Positions 15,943 through 24,045 of a stretch of DNA of 64,000 bases are shown in pieces; positions within the stretch are counted from its first letter, which is position 1; the number at the start of each line of letters is the position of its first letter. The notes beneath the pieces are model-generated. The model was not told the DNA's origin. It saw only the letters and a program-made list of their open reading frames with translations, and did not search any database. The stretch covers positions 49,876 through 113,875 of the forward strand of contig NZ_JAUHJQ010000009.1 in the NCBI RefSeq assembly GCF_030412965.1, in the 5' to 3' direction. The position numbers and the translations under genes were made by a program. The DNA comes from Nocardioides oceani (GTDB taxonomy: Bacteria > Actinomycetota > Actinomycetes > Propionibacteriales > Nocardioidaceae).

Positions 15943-17436
15943 CTGACCACCACGACCTTCCGAGAGCTCGGGGTGCTTCCCGAGATCTGCGACGCCCTCG
16001 AGCGTCACGGCATCACGACCCCGTTCGCGATCCAGGAGATGACCCTCTCCGTCGCCCTCATGGGCACCGACCTCATCGGCCAGGCCCGCACGGGCACCGG
16101 CAAGACCCTCGCCTTCGGCATCCCGGTGCTCCAGCGCAGCGTCTCCCCGAAGGACCCGGCGTACGCCGACCTCCCGCAGGGCAAGCCGCAGGCCCTCATC
16201 GTCGCGCCGACCCGCGAGCTCGCGCTCCAGGTCTCCAACGACCTCCACATCGCCAGCGAGGACACCGGCCTCCGCGTGCTCACCGTCTACGGCGGCGTCG
16301 GCTACGACACCCAGCTCGACGCGCTCGAGGCGGGCGTGGACATCGTCGTCGGCACGCCCGGGCGCCTCATCGACCTGGCCAACCGCCGGTCGCTCGACCT
16401 CTCGCACGTCCACGCGCTGGTGCTCGACGAGGCCGACGAGATGCTCGACCTGGGCTTCCTGCCCGACGTCGAGCGCATCTTGAAGATGACGCCCGAGACG
16501 CGCCAGACGATGCTGTTCTCCGCCACGATGCCCTCGGCGATCGTCGCGCTGGCCCGCACCCACATGCGGCACCCGATGAACATCCGCGCGGAGTCGTCGT
16601 ACGACACCACGATGGTGCCGGCGACCGCACAGTTCATCTACCAGGCCCACGACCTCGACAAGCCGGAGATCATCGGGCGCGTCCTGCAGGCCGAGGACGC
16701 CGAGAAGATCATCGTCTTCACCCGCACCAAGCGGCAGTCGCAGCGCGTGGCCGACGACCTGGTCGAGCGCGGCTTCAGCGCCAGCCCGCTGCACGGCGAC
16801 ATGGCGCAGGTGGCGCGCGAGAAGGCGCTCGCGAAGTTCCGCGAGGACAAGATCCGCGTCCTCGTCGCCACCGACGTCGCCGCCCGCGGCATCGACGTCC
16901 GCGGCGTCTCGCACGTCATCAACTACACCTGCCCCGAGGACGACAAGACCTACGTCCACCGGATCGGCCGCACCGGCCGCGCCGGCGCCACCGGCACCGC
17001 GATCACCTTCGTGGACTGGGCCGACCTGCACCGGTGGAAGATGATCAACAAGGCGCTCGACCTGCCCTTCGACGAGCCGGTCGAGACCTACTCCACCTCC
17101 GAGCACCTCTTCACCGACCAGGGCATCCCGGCCGGCACCAAGGGCCGCATCGTGCCCCCGAAGCCGGTGGAGAAGAAGGAGCGCTCCGACCGGGGCGACC
17201 GCGGCGGGGCGGACCGCGGCGAGCGGCCCGCCCGGAACCGCAACCGGAGCCGGACCCGCACCCGCAGCGGCGCGACGGTCGCCGAGGGCACCTCGGACGC
17301 CGGCGCCACCGTGGCCGCCTCCGCCGACCAAGCGCCCGCCGAGGGCGCGCCCAGCCGCAACCGTCGTCGCCGCCGTCGCGGTGGCTCGGGCGGCGCGGGC
17401 GAGGGCCAGCCGGCCGCCGCCGGCGCGGAGGACTGA
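15943..17436 (+). CDS. DEAD-box RNA helicase (RhlE-like), probable CTG start
   Basis: An ATP-dependent RNA helicase of about 497 residues. The Q motif region is TTPFAIQEMT; then come Walker A ARTGTGKT, PTRELALQ, TPGRL, LDEADEML, FSATMP and HRIGRTGRAG. The C-terminus is an Arg-rich basic tail (RNRNRSRTRTRSG). The only ATG/GTG in frame near the start is GTG at 15973, which would lose TTTFRELG, a segment seen in relatives. CTG at 15943 restores it, and an in-frame stop at 15880 limits extension. A leader of roughly 170 nt upstream suggests post-transcriptional or cold-type control. It matches Rv3211 by position. Confidence 0.88.
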   Translation: MTTTTFRELGVLPEICDALERHGITTPFAIQEMTLSVALMGTDLIGQARTGTGKTLAFGIPVLQRSVSPKDPAYADLPQGKPQALIVAPTRELALQVSNDLHIASEDTGLRVLTVYGGVGYDTQLDALEAGVDIVVGTPGRLIDLANRRSLDLSHVHALVLDEADEMLDLGFLPDVERILKMTPETRQTMLFSATMPSAIVALARTHMRHPMNIRAESSYDTTMVPATAQFIYQAHDLDKPEIIGRVLQAEDAEKIIVFTRTKRQSQRVADDLVERGFSASPLHGDMAQVAREKALAKFREDKIRVLVATDVAARGIDVRGVSHVINYTCPEDDKTYVHRIGRTGRAGATGTAITFVDWADLHRWKMINKALDLPFDEPVETYSTSEHLFTDQGIPAGTKGRIVPPKPVEKKERSDRGDRGGADRGERPARNRNRSRTRTRSGATVAEGTSDAGATVAASADQAPAEGAPSRNRRRRRRGGSGGAGEGQPAAAGAED

Positions 17437-17463
17437 CCTCCACGCCGACCCGGCACCCGACGT

Positions 17464-17506
17464 ACGACGAGGGGCCGCCCGATCCGATCGGGCGGCCCCT
17501 CGTCGT
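17464..17506. terminator. Perfect 21-bp-stem bidirectional terminator
   Basis: The left arm ACGACGAGGGGCCGCCCGATC (in two parts: ACGACGAGGGG, CCGCCCGATC) pairs perfectly with the right arm around a single base. It lies between the convergent DEAD-helicase and methyltransferase genes. Confidence 0.88.
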
Positions 17507-17518
17507 GTCCGGGAGGAC

Positions 17519-18225
17519 CTAGGCCACGCGGCCGGTCACCAGGTGCTGCAGCCGGACCTCGTGGCCCGGCGCGACGCCGTGCGCGCGGTCGAGCTCGAGG
17601 ACGCCCTCCAGCGCGGTGACGGTGACGTCGACCAGCCCCGCGGCGCGCAGCGCGTCCGCCGTCGGGTCGATGCTCGGGGCCTCGGCGAGCGGCAGCGCGG
17701 CGCGCACCTCCGCGTCGTACGCCGCGGCGAAGGCGTCGCCGGCGCCCGCGCCGATCCCCTCGGGGAACCACGTGCTGTCGACCATCGCGACGACGCCGCC
17801 GGGCCGCAGGAGCCGCGCCCAGCGGCGGACCGCGGCGACGGGCTCGCGCAGCGTCCACATGACGTAGCGCCCGACGACCGCGTCGAACGAGCCCGCCGGG
17901 AGGTCGGGGTCGACGGCGTCGCCGCGCACGAACCGCGGCGGCGACGCCAGGCCGGCGGCGTGCTGCTGGGCTCGGGCGAGCATGCCGTCGGCGAGGTCGA
18001 TGCCGGTCACCCGGTGGCCGGCCGCGGCCAGGAGGCAGGCGACGTGCCCGCTGCCGGTGCCGACGTCGAGCACGTCGGCCGGCGCCGCCGGGAGGGCCGA
18101 GCGCCAGACCTCCGTCCACGCCGCGCGGTCGAGGTCGCGGCGCTCGGGACGTTGCTGGTGGTCGTCGTAGGCGGGGGCGCGGCGGGTCCAGTAGGCGTCG
18201 ATGCGCTCCTGGACGGGGGCGTCGG

Positions 18226-18229
<4 letters not shown>
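17519..18229 (-). CDS. Class I SAM-dependent methyltransferase
   Basis: A 236-residue methyltransferase. DVLDVGTGSGHVACLLAAAG is the SAM-binding motif I, GIDLADGML motif II, and FDAVVGRYVMWTL motif IV. The start ATG overlaps the stop of the ABC ATPase gene (ATGA), so it is translated as the last gene of the iron/metallophore-type uptake operon. This coupling suggests that it methylates the imported ligand or a metallophore, but that is inference; a general small-molecule methylase is possible. Confidence 0.85.
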
Positions 18230-19049
<820 letters not shown>

Positions 19050-19053
<4 letters not shown>

Positions 19054-20048
19054 GGCGCGACCTCCTCGAGCCGGTCGACGAGGTTCTCCAGGCCGGTCAC
19101 CGACAGCGGGGTGGGCGGCTCGGTGAAGTTGAACAGCTGGGTGACCACCCGCCCCTCGCGCAGCGCCGTCAGCCGCTCCGCGCCCGGCAGGTCGGCGACG
19201 GCCGCCTCGACCGCCGCGGGGTCGCCGTCGCCGTGAAGGAGGACGAGCACGTCGGGGTCGCGGCCGAGCAGCTCCTCGAGGGTCACCTCGAAGACCCGCT
19301 CGTCGACGTTGCCGAAGACGTTCTCGAGCCCGGCGGCCTCGAGCTGCGGCTGCGCCATGCTGCGGGTGCCGTAGGCGTACGTCGTGCCGCCACCGACGGT
19401 CGGGTAGAGCACCGCGGCGCTCAGCCCGGAGCCGGCACCGACCCGGTCCTCGACGGCGCGGACGCGCGCGCGGAGGTCCACCACGGCCGCCTCGGCCTGC
19501 TCGGGCCGGTCGAAGACCCGGCCGTAGGTCCGCAGCTGCTCCTCGACGTCGTCGAAGCCCGGGTCGGCCAGGCCCTCGTCGCACAGGCCCGGCTCCTCGA
19601 GCAGGGGGATGCCGACGGCCGCCAGCGAGCCGCGCGAGAGGTTGTCGACCTCGCCGACGACCAGGTCCGGCTCCTGGCCGATCACGGTCTCGCGCGAGAT
19701 CTGCAGGTGGCCCGCGGTGTCCGTGCGGTCGGTGAGCAGCGGGATCTCGTCGAGCTCGGCGCGCGTGTCCTCGTCGTAGTAGCCGGCGGGGTACTGACCG
19801 GCCCGCGCCGTCACCCGGTCGAGCACGTCGAGCTCGCGCAGGAACGGCACCGAGGCGCTCTTGAGCAGCACGACCCGCTCGGGCGGAGCGGCGAAGGTGA
19901 CCTCGGCGCCGCAGTTCTTGACGGTGACCGGGTAGGCGTCGCCGGCGGTCGCGGGGGACGCTGCGCCGGCGCCGGCACCGGCGTGGCCGCAGGCGGTGAG
20001 GGCGAGCGTCGCGGACAGCAGGACGGCGGACAGGACCGGACGGGACAC
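19050..20048 (-). CDS. FecB/BtuF-type substrate-binding lipoprotein
   Basis: A 332-residue extracytoplasmic binding protein. The N-terminus MSRPVLSAVLLSATLALTAC is a lipoprotein signal with LTAC. PPERVVLLKSASVPFLREL and EPDLVVGEVDN are typical of helical-backbone (cluster A) binding proteins for siderophores, haem, cobalamin or metals. GTRSMAQPQLEAAGLENVF is the second-lobe signature. Two Cys in the mature part (NCGAEV, GLCDEG) may be a disulfide. It lies between the permease and ATPase genes. The ligand is not identifiable; the operator upstream favours a metal or metallophore. Confidence 0.9.
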
Positions 20049-20057
20049 GGTGGCCTC

Positions 20058-21134
20058 TCAGGTGGTCGTGGCGTGGAGCCGGCGGACGAGGAGCAGGAGG
20101 AACGGCGCGCCGACGAGGGAGGTGATGATCCCGATCGGGATCTCCTGCGGCTGGAGCAGCACCCGGGCGACGACGTCGGCCCAGACGAGGAGGACAGCGC
20201 CCATCAGCGCGGCGACGGGCACGACCCGCACGTGCCGCCCGCCGACCGCGCGGCGGGCGAGGTGCGGGACGACCAGGCCGACGAAGCCGATGCTCCCCGC
20301 GGCGGAGACCAGGACCCCGACGCAGAGCGCGACGACCAGCAGCAGGAGCGTGCGGAAGCGGTCGGGCGACGTGCCGAGCGCCCGGGCGGTGTCGTCGCCG
20401 AGCGCGAGCACGTCCAGCCGCCGGCCCCACCCGGTCAGCAGCACGAGCGTGGCCAGCACGACGACCGCGACCACGGCCAGCGGCGCGTCCCACTGCGCCA
20501 GCCCGAGCGACCCGAGCAGCCAGAACATCACCGAGCGGGCACCCTCCGCGGAGCCGGAGGCGAAGATGAGGAAGCTCGTGGCGGCGTACAGCGCGTAGCC
20601 GACGGCGACCCCCGCCAGCAGCAGCCGCACCGAGGTGACCCGGCCGGCCGAGCGGGCGACGGCGAAGACCAGGGCGGAGGCGGCGAGGGCGCCGAGGAAG
20701 GCGCTCGCCGGCAGCGCGTGCTCGCCGAGGCCGGACCCGAACCCGAACAGGATGGCCGCGGCCGCGCCGCTGGAGGCGCCGGAGTTGACGCCGAGGAGGT
20801 ACGGGTCGGCCAGCACGTTGCGGACCATCGCCTGGAGGGCGACGCCGCAGACGGCCAGGCCGGCCCCGGCGAGCACGCCGAGGACCACGCGCGGCAGCCG
20901 CACCTGCCACACGATGGCGTCCTGCGGCAGGCTCCACGTCACCTCGCCGGGCACGCCGAGCAGGTGGTGGCCGAGCACCCGCGCGACGGTGGCCGGGGGT
21001 ACGGCGACCGCCCCGGCCCCGACGCCCACCACGACGGTCGCCACCAGCAGGCAGCCCAGGCCGACGAGCCACGCCGTCGCGCGCAGCGACCCCCACCGCT
21101 CCGCCGCGTGGAGGTCGGTCGCCACCACGCTCAT
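20058..21134 (-). CDS. FecCD-type ABC transporter permease
   Basis: About 358 residues with 9-10 hydrophobic segments. LPRVVLGVLAGAGLAVCGVALQAMVRNVLADPYLLGVNSGA is the family core (shown in parts: RNVLADPYLLGVNSGA and LPRVVLGVLAGAGLAVCG), and GSIGFVGLVVPHLARRAVG the coupling region for the ATPase. ATG at 21134 with AGGGA upstream is preferred to GTG at 21152, because the palindrome at 21144-21166 would then lie in the leader or promoter. It is the first gene of a four-gene operon with binding protein, ATPase and methyltransferase. Confidence 0.92.
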   Translation of the reverse strand: MSVVATDLHAAERWGSLRATAWLVGLGCLLVATVVVGVGAGAVAVPPATVARVLGHHLLGVPGEVTWSLPQDAIVWQVRLPRVVLGVLAGAGLAVCGVALQAMVRNVLADPYLLGVNSGASSGAAAAILFGFGSGLGEHALPASAFLGALAASALVFAVARSAGRVTSVRLLLAGVAVGYALYAATSFLIFASGSAEGARSVMFWLLGSLGLAQWDAPLAVVAVVVLATLVLLTGWGRRLDVLALGDDTARALGTSPDRFRTLLLLVVALCVGVLVSAAGSIGFVGLVVPHLARRAVGGRHVRVVPVAALMGAVLLVWADVVARVLLQPQEIPIGIITSLVGAPFLLLLVRRLHATTT

Positions 21135-21143
21135 CCGCGTCCC

Positions 21144-21166
21144 TTGTTGCACATGACTTGCAACAA
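21144..21166 (-). promoter_or_regulatory. Fur-family (Nur/Zur-like) operator candidate
   Basis: TTGTTGC and GCAACAA form a perfect inverted repeat 10-32 bp before the FecCD start. Read on the operon strand the core TTGCAA-GTCAT-GTGCAA fits the Nur box described in Streptomyces (tTGCaa-N5-ttGCAA) in all but one base. A Fur-family metal repressor is therefore the likely regulator; which metal is inference. Confidence 0.6.
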
Positions 21167-21199
21167 CTTATCGGTCGCGTCTCTGCGGACGGCACGGGG

Positions 21200-21235
21200 G
21201 TGCAGGAGTCCCCGGTGAACCGGGGACTCCTGCAC
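21200..21235. terminator. Hairpin after the L,D-transpeptidase gene
   Basis: GTGCAGGAGTCCCCGGT and its exact complement flank GA (17-bp stem). It lies downstream of the ldt gene, so it probably terminates the parA-ldt transcript before the FecCD operon promoter. Next to it (21241-21285) are two direct copies of TCCCTGAGAAGT and one more GTGCAGGAG. Confidence 0.6.
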
Positions 21236-21308
21236 ATACCGGGGCAGATCTCCCCTGAGAAGTGCAGGAGCTCCCTGAGAAGTACGCCGCCGAGCGGGCG
21301 GCCGCGGG

Positions 21309-22025
21309 TCAGGCGGTGACGACGACCGTGGTGCCGAGCGGGGCGAACTCCCACAGGGCGATGGCGTCCGCGCGCTTCTGCCGGATGCAGCCGTGCGAGA
21401 GCGGGGTGCCGAGCTGGGCGACCGTCTGCACCTTGCGGCCCTCGTCGACGGGGATGTCGTGGAAGCCGATCGCGGCGCGCTCGCCCTGGGTGAACCGCAC
21501 GAAGTACTTCATCGTGCCGGAGTCGTCGATGCCGTACGCCTGCTCGGAGCGGGAGTACACGGCGTACGTCCCGGGATCGAGGTTGTCCTCGACGCTGCCC
21601 GAGACGAGGTAGGTGCGCACGACCCGCTTGCGGCCCTCGACCAGCCAGACGCGCTGGCGGCTCTCGCTGAAGACGACGCGGGTGCCGCGGCCGCTGTCGG
21701 GCGGGAGCGAGGTGTCCTGCTGCGGGTCGAGCGCCGGCTCCTGACCGGCCTCCTCCCCCGCGGACTGCTCCCCCGCGGACTGCTCCTCTGCAGCCAGGGC
21801 GAGCGCGGAGGCGCTGCCCTCGTCCTCGGGGGCGGGCGTCGTCGAGCCGACCGCCGGGTCACGCGCGACCGCCGCGGACGTGCCGGCGCTGTCGGCGGCG
21901 GACGTCGCGTCCCCCAGCACCCCGGTGCCACCGAGCACCGCGACCGCGGTGACCGCGAGCGAGGCCGCCAGCGTCGCGATCCGGCCGTAGCGCGGCCGGA
22001 CCGGGGTGGCGCGGTGACTGCCCAC
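21309..22025 (-). CDS. Secreted YkuD-type L,D-transpeptidase
   Basis: A 238-residue exported protein. The N-terminal signal or anchor segment (about 16-38, IATLAASLAVTAVAVLGG) is followed by a Ser/Ala/Glu-rich linker with a duplicated EEQSAGEQSAGEE, then the YkuD domain: RVWLVEGRKR, FVRFTQGERAAIGFHDIP, and the catalytic LSHGCIRQ with His211 and Cys213. These enzymes make 3-3 peptidoglycan cross-links or attach proteins. The GTG start lies 1 bp after the ParA stop, so the two form an operon. Confidence 0.9.
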   Translation of the reverse strand: MGSHRATPVRPRYGRIATLAASLAVTAVAVLGGTGVLGDATSAADSAGTSAAVARDPAVGSTTPAPEDEGSASALALAAEEQSAGEQSAGEEAGQEPALDPQQDTSLPPDSGRGTRVVFSESRQRVWLVEGRKRVVRTYLVSGSVEDNLDPGTYAVYSRSEQAYGIDDSGTMKYFVRFTQGERAAIGFHDIPVDEGRKVQTVAQLGTPLSHGCIRQKRADAIALWEFAPLGTTVVVTA

Positions 22026-22026
22026 G

Positions 22027-22839
22027 TCAGGCCTCCCGCGCGGGCTTCCGGGCGGGCTTCCGGGTCGCCCGGCGGGGGCGGGCGGCGCGCTCGACCAGGG
22101 CCACGGCGACCTCCCGGTAGGCCTGGGCGCCCTTGCTGCTGCGGCTGGTGGCCAGGATCGACCGGCCGGCTGCGGGCGCCTCGGCGAACTTGATCGTCTT
22201 GGGGATCGGCGGCTCGACCACGTCGAGGGAGTAGGTCTCCGCGATCGTCTCGAGCACCGTGCGGGAGTGGTTCGTGCGGCCGTCGAAGAGGGTGGGCAGC
22301 ACGCCCCAGACCTCGAGCCGCTTGTTGGTGAAGCGGCGTACGTCGTGGACGGTGTCGAGCAGCTGGCCGACGCCGCGGTGCGAGAGCGTCTCGCACTGCA
22401 GCGGGACGAGCACCCCGTCCGCGGCGGTGAGCGCGGCGACCGTGAGCACCCCCAGGGAGGGCGGGCAGTCGAGCAGCACCCAGTCGTAGGTGTCCTCGAG
22501 GTCCTCGATGACGCCCTTGACGACGTGCTCGCGGCCGGTGCGGGTGAGCAGGTCGGCCTCGGCGCGGGCCAGCTCGATCGTGGCCGGGAGCAGGTCGACG
22601 CCGTCCTCGGTCTCGATGACGACCTCGGTCGCGTCGACGCCCTGGGTCAGCACCTGGTGGACCGACGTCTCGAGGTCCTCGGGATCGATGCCGAGGGAGA
22701 AGGTCAGGCACGCCTGCGGGTCGAGGTCCACCAGCAGCACGGAGTGCCCGAGCTCGGCGAGCGCCGCGCCCAGCGAGGCGACCGTCGTCGTCTTGGCGAC
22801 GCCGCCCTTCTGGTTGGCGATCGCGAGTGTGGTGGTCAT
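22027..22839 (-). CDS. ParA-family ATPase (orphan MinD/ParA)
   Basis: A 270-residue Walker ATPase. The deviant Walker A is NQKGGVAKTTTVASLG, followed by LLVDLDPQACLTFSLG and DWVLLDCPPSLGVLT. The C-terminus is a Lys/Arg/Pro-rich tail that could bind DNA or membrane. There is no ParB next to it, so it is an orphan ParA, possibly positioning envelope or wall enzymes, given its operon with the L,D-transpeptidase. This role is inference. Confidence 0.9.
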   Translation of the reverse strand: MTTTLAIANQKGGVAKTTTVASLGAALAELGHSVLLVDLDPQACLTFSLGIDPEDLETSVHQVLTQGVDATEVVIETEDGVDLLPATIELARAEADLLTRTGREHVVKGVIEDLEDTYDWVLLDCPPSLGVLTVAALTAADGVLVPLQCETLSHRGVGQLLDTVHDVRRFTNKRLEVWGVLPTLFDGRTNHSRTVLETIAETYSLDVVEPPIPKTIKFAEAPAAGRSILATSRSSKGAQAYREVAVALVERAARPRRATRKPARKPAREA

Positions 22840-22915
22840 CGTCGCTCATCATGCCCGAGACCGCGCTCCGGAACGGGGCGACACCGCTGTTGCGCGCGGC
22901 TGTTTCACTGACCCC

Positions 22916-23674
22916 ATGCCCACCGCTCTCGTGACCGGCGCGACCGCCGGCATCGGCCGCTCCTTCGCCCAGCAGCTCGCCGCCCGCGGCGACGACCTGG
23001 TGATCGTCGCCCGCGACACCGCGCGGCTCGACGCGGTCGCCGAGGAGCTGCGCTCCGGCCACGGCGTCGCCGTCGAGGTCCTCGCCGCCGACCTCGCCGA
23101 CCGCGCCGGGATGGCCGCGGTCGAGGCGAGGCTGGCCGACCGCGACCGCCCGGTCGACCTGCTGGTCAACAACGCCGGCTTCGGCCTCAAGGAGCGTTTC
23201 CTCGACAACTCCGCGGACCTCGAGACCGCGATGCTCGACGTGCTGGTCACCGCCGTGCTCCGGCTGACCCATGCCGCGCTCGGCCCGATGACCGAGCGCG
23301 GGCACGGCGGCGTGATCAACGTGTCCAGCGTCGCGTCGTACCTCCCGCGCGGCACCTACTCGGCGGCCAAGGCGTGGGTGAACAGCTTCAGCGAGTGGGC
23401 CGCGAACGAGTACCGCCCGCAGGGCGTCACCATCACCGCCCTGCTCCCCGGCTTCACCCGCACCGAGTTCCACGAGCGGATGGACGTGAGCCGGGACTCC
23501 GCCCCGTCGTTCCTCTGGCTCGACGCCGACGAGCTGGTCCGCACCGCGCTCGCCGACCACGAGGCCGGCCGGGTGTTCTCGATCCCGAGCGCCCGTTACA
23601 AGGCGATCGCCACCCTGGCCCGCGCGGTGCCCAGCGGCGTGCTCCAGCGCTTCCAGTCGATGGGTCGCAAGTAG
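22916..23674 (+). CDS. SDR-family oxidoreductase (DltE/YqjQ-like)
   Basis: A 252-residue short-chain dehydrogenase. TGATAGIGRSFAQQLA binds the cofactor; VNNAGFGLKERFLDN, INVSSVASYLPRGTYSAAKAWV (catalytic Ser and Tyr-x-x-x-Lys) and LLPGFTRTEFHE follow. The ATG at 22916 is the start; the longer in-frame reading runs back over the divergent parA gene. A C-terminal extension rich in Arg/Val is usual for this subgroup. The substrate is unknown. Confidence 0.9.
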   Translation: MPTALVTGATAGIGRSFAQQLAARGDDLVIVARDTARLDAVAEELRSGHGVAVEVLAADLADRAGMAAVEARLADRDRPVDLLVNNAGFGLKERFLDNSADLETAMLDVLVTAVLRLTHAALGPMTERGHGGVINVSSVASYLPRGTYSAAKAWVNSFSEWAANEYRPQGVTITALLPGFTRTEFHERMDVSRDSAPSFLWLDADELVRTALADHEAGRVFSIPSARYKAIATLARAVPSGVLQRFQSMGRK

Positions 23675-23770
23675 CAGGACACCTTTCGCCCGGTCAGCCG
23701 GGCCGGCGGGCTGCCGCCTCCGAGGCGCCCCTGACGCGCTCCCGAGGCGCCCCGTGTGGGGCTGCGACGC

Positions 23771-23842
23771 GTGTGAAGCGACCACAGCGTCGCTGAACAC
23801 AGGGCAGGACGTGTGTGGAGCGACCGCAGGGTCGCTCGACAC
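23771..23842 (+). repeat. Two tandem hairpins upstream of kdpF
   Basis: Two copies of one design lie 42 bp apart: GTGT-nn-AGCGAC-loop-GTCGCT-nn-ACAC at 23771-23800 and GTGT-nn-AGCGACC-GCAG-GGTCGCT-nn-ACAC at 23813-23842. Just before them CCGAGGCGCCCC occurs twice. The 281-bp gap between the SDR and kdpF has no gene that I can support. The copies may be transcript structures, a paired operator or a REP-like element. Confidence 0.55.
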
Positions 23843-23955
23843 CACCCAGGAGCGCGCGGCCGGGTGCGGACGGGCCCGGCAATCTCGTGTCAAGGTCCGT
23901 CAAGAACGCGACAAGACCGCCGGTGGCGCCTCGGGCGAGGTCTTTGCTGAGGCCC

Positions 23956-24045
23956 ATGAGTCTTGAAAGTGGACTGCTGATCGCGGCAGTCGTCGTTGCA
24001 GCGGCGTACCTCCTGGCGGCCCTGGTCCTCCCGGAGCGCTTCTGA
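23956..24045 (+). CDS. kdpF: KdpF, small subunit of the potassium pump
   Basis: A 29-residue single-span peptide, MSLESGLLIAAVVVAAAYLL followed by AALVLPERF. KdpF stabilises the KdpABC complex in the membrane. Its stop TGA overlaps the kdpA ATG by one base (TGATG), so it starts the coupled kdpFABC unit. Confidence 0.9.
   Translation: MSLESGLLIAAVVVAAAYLLAALVLPERF

Noticed and set aside
23675..23955. c-di-AMP (ydaO) riboswitch before kdpF
   Set aside because: Kdp genes can have such riboswitches, but I could not match the conserved core; only the two tandem hairpins are evident.
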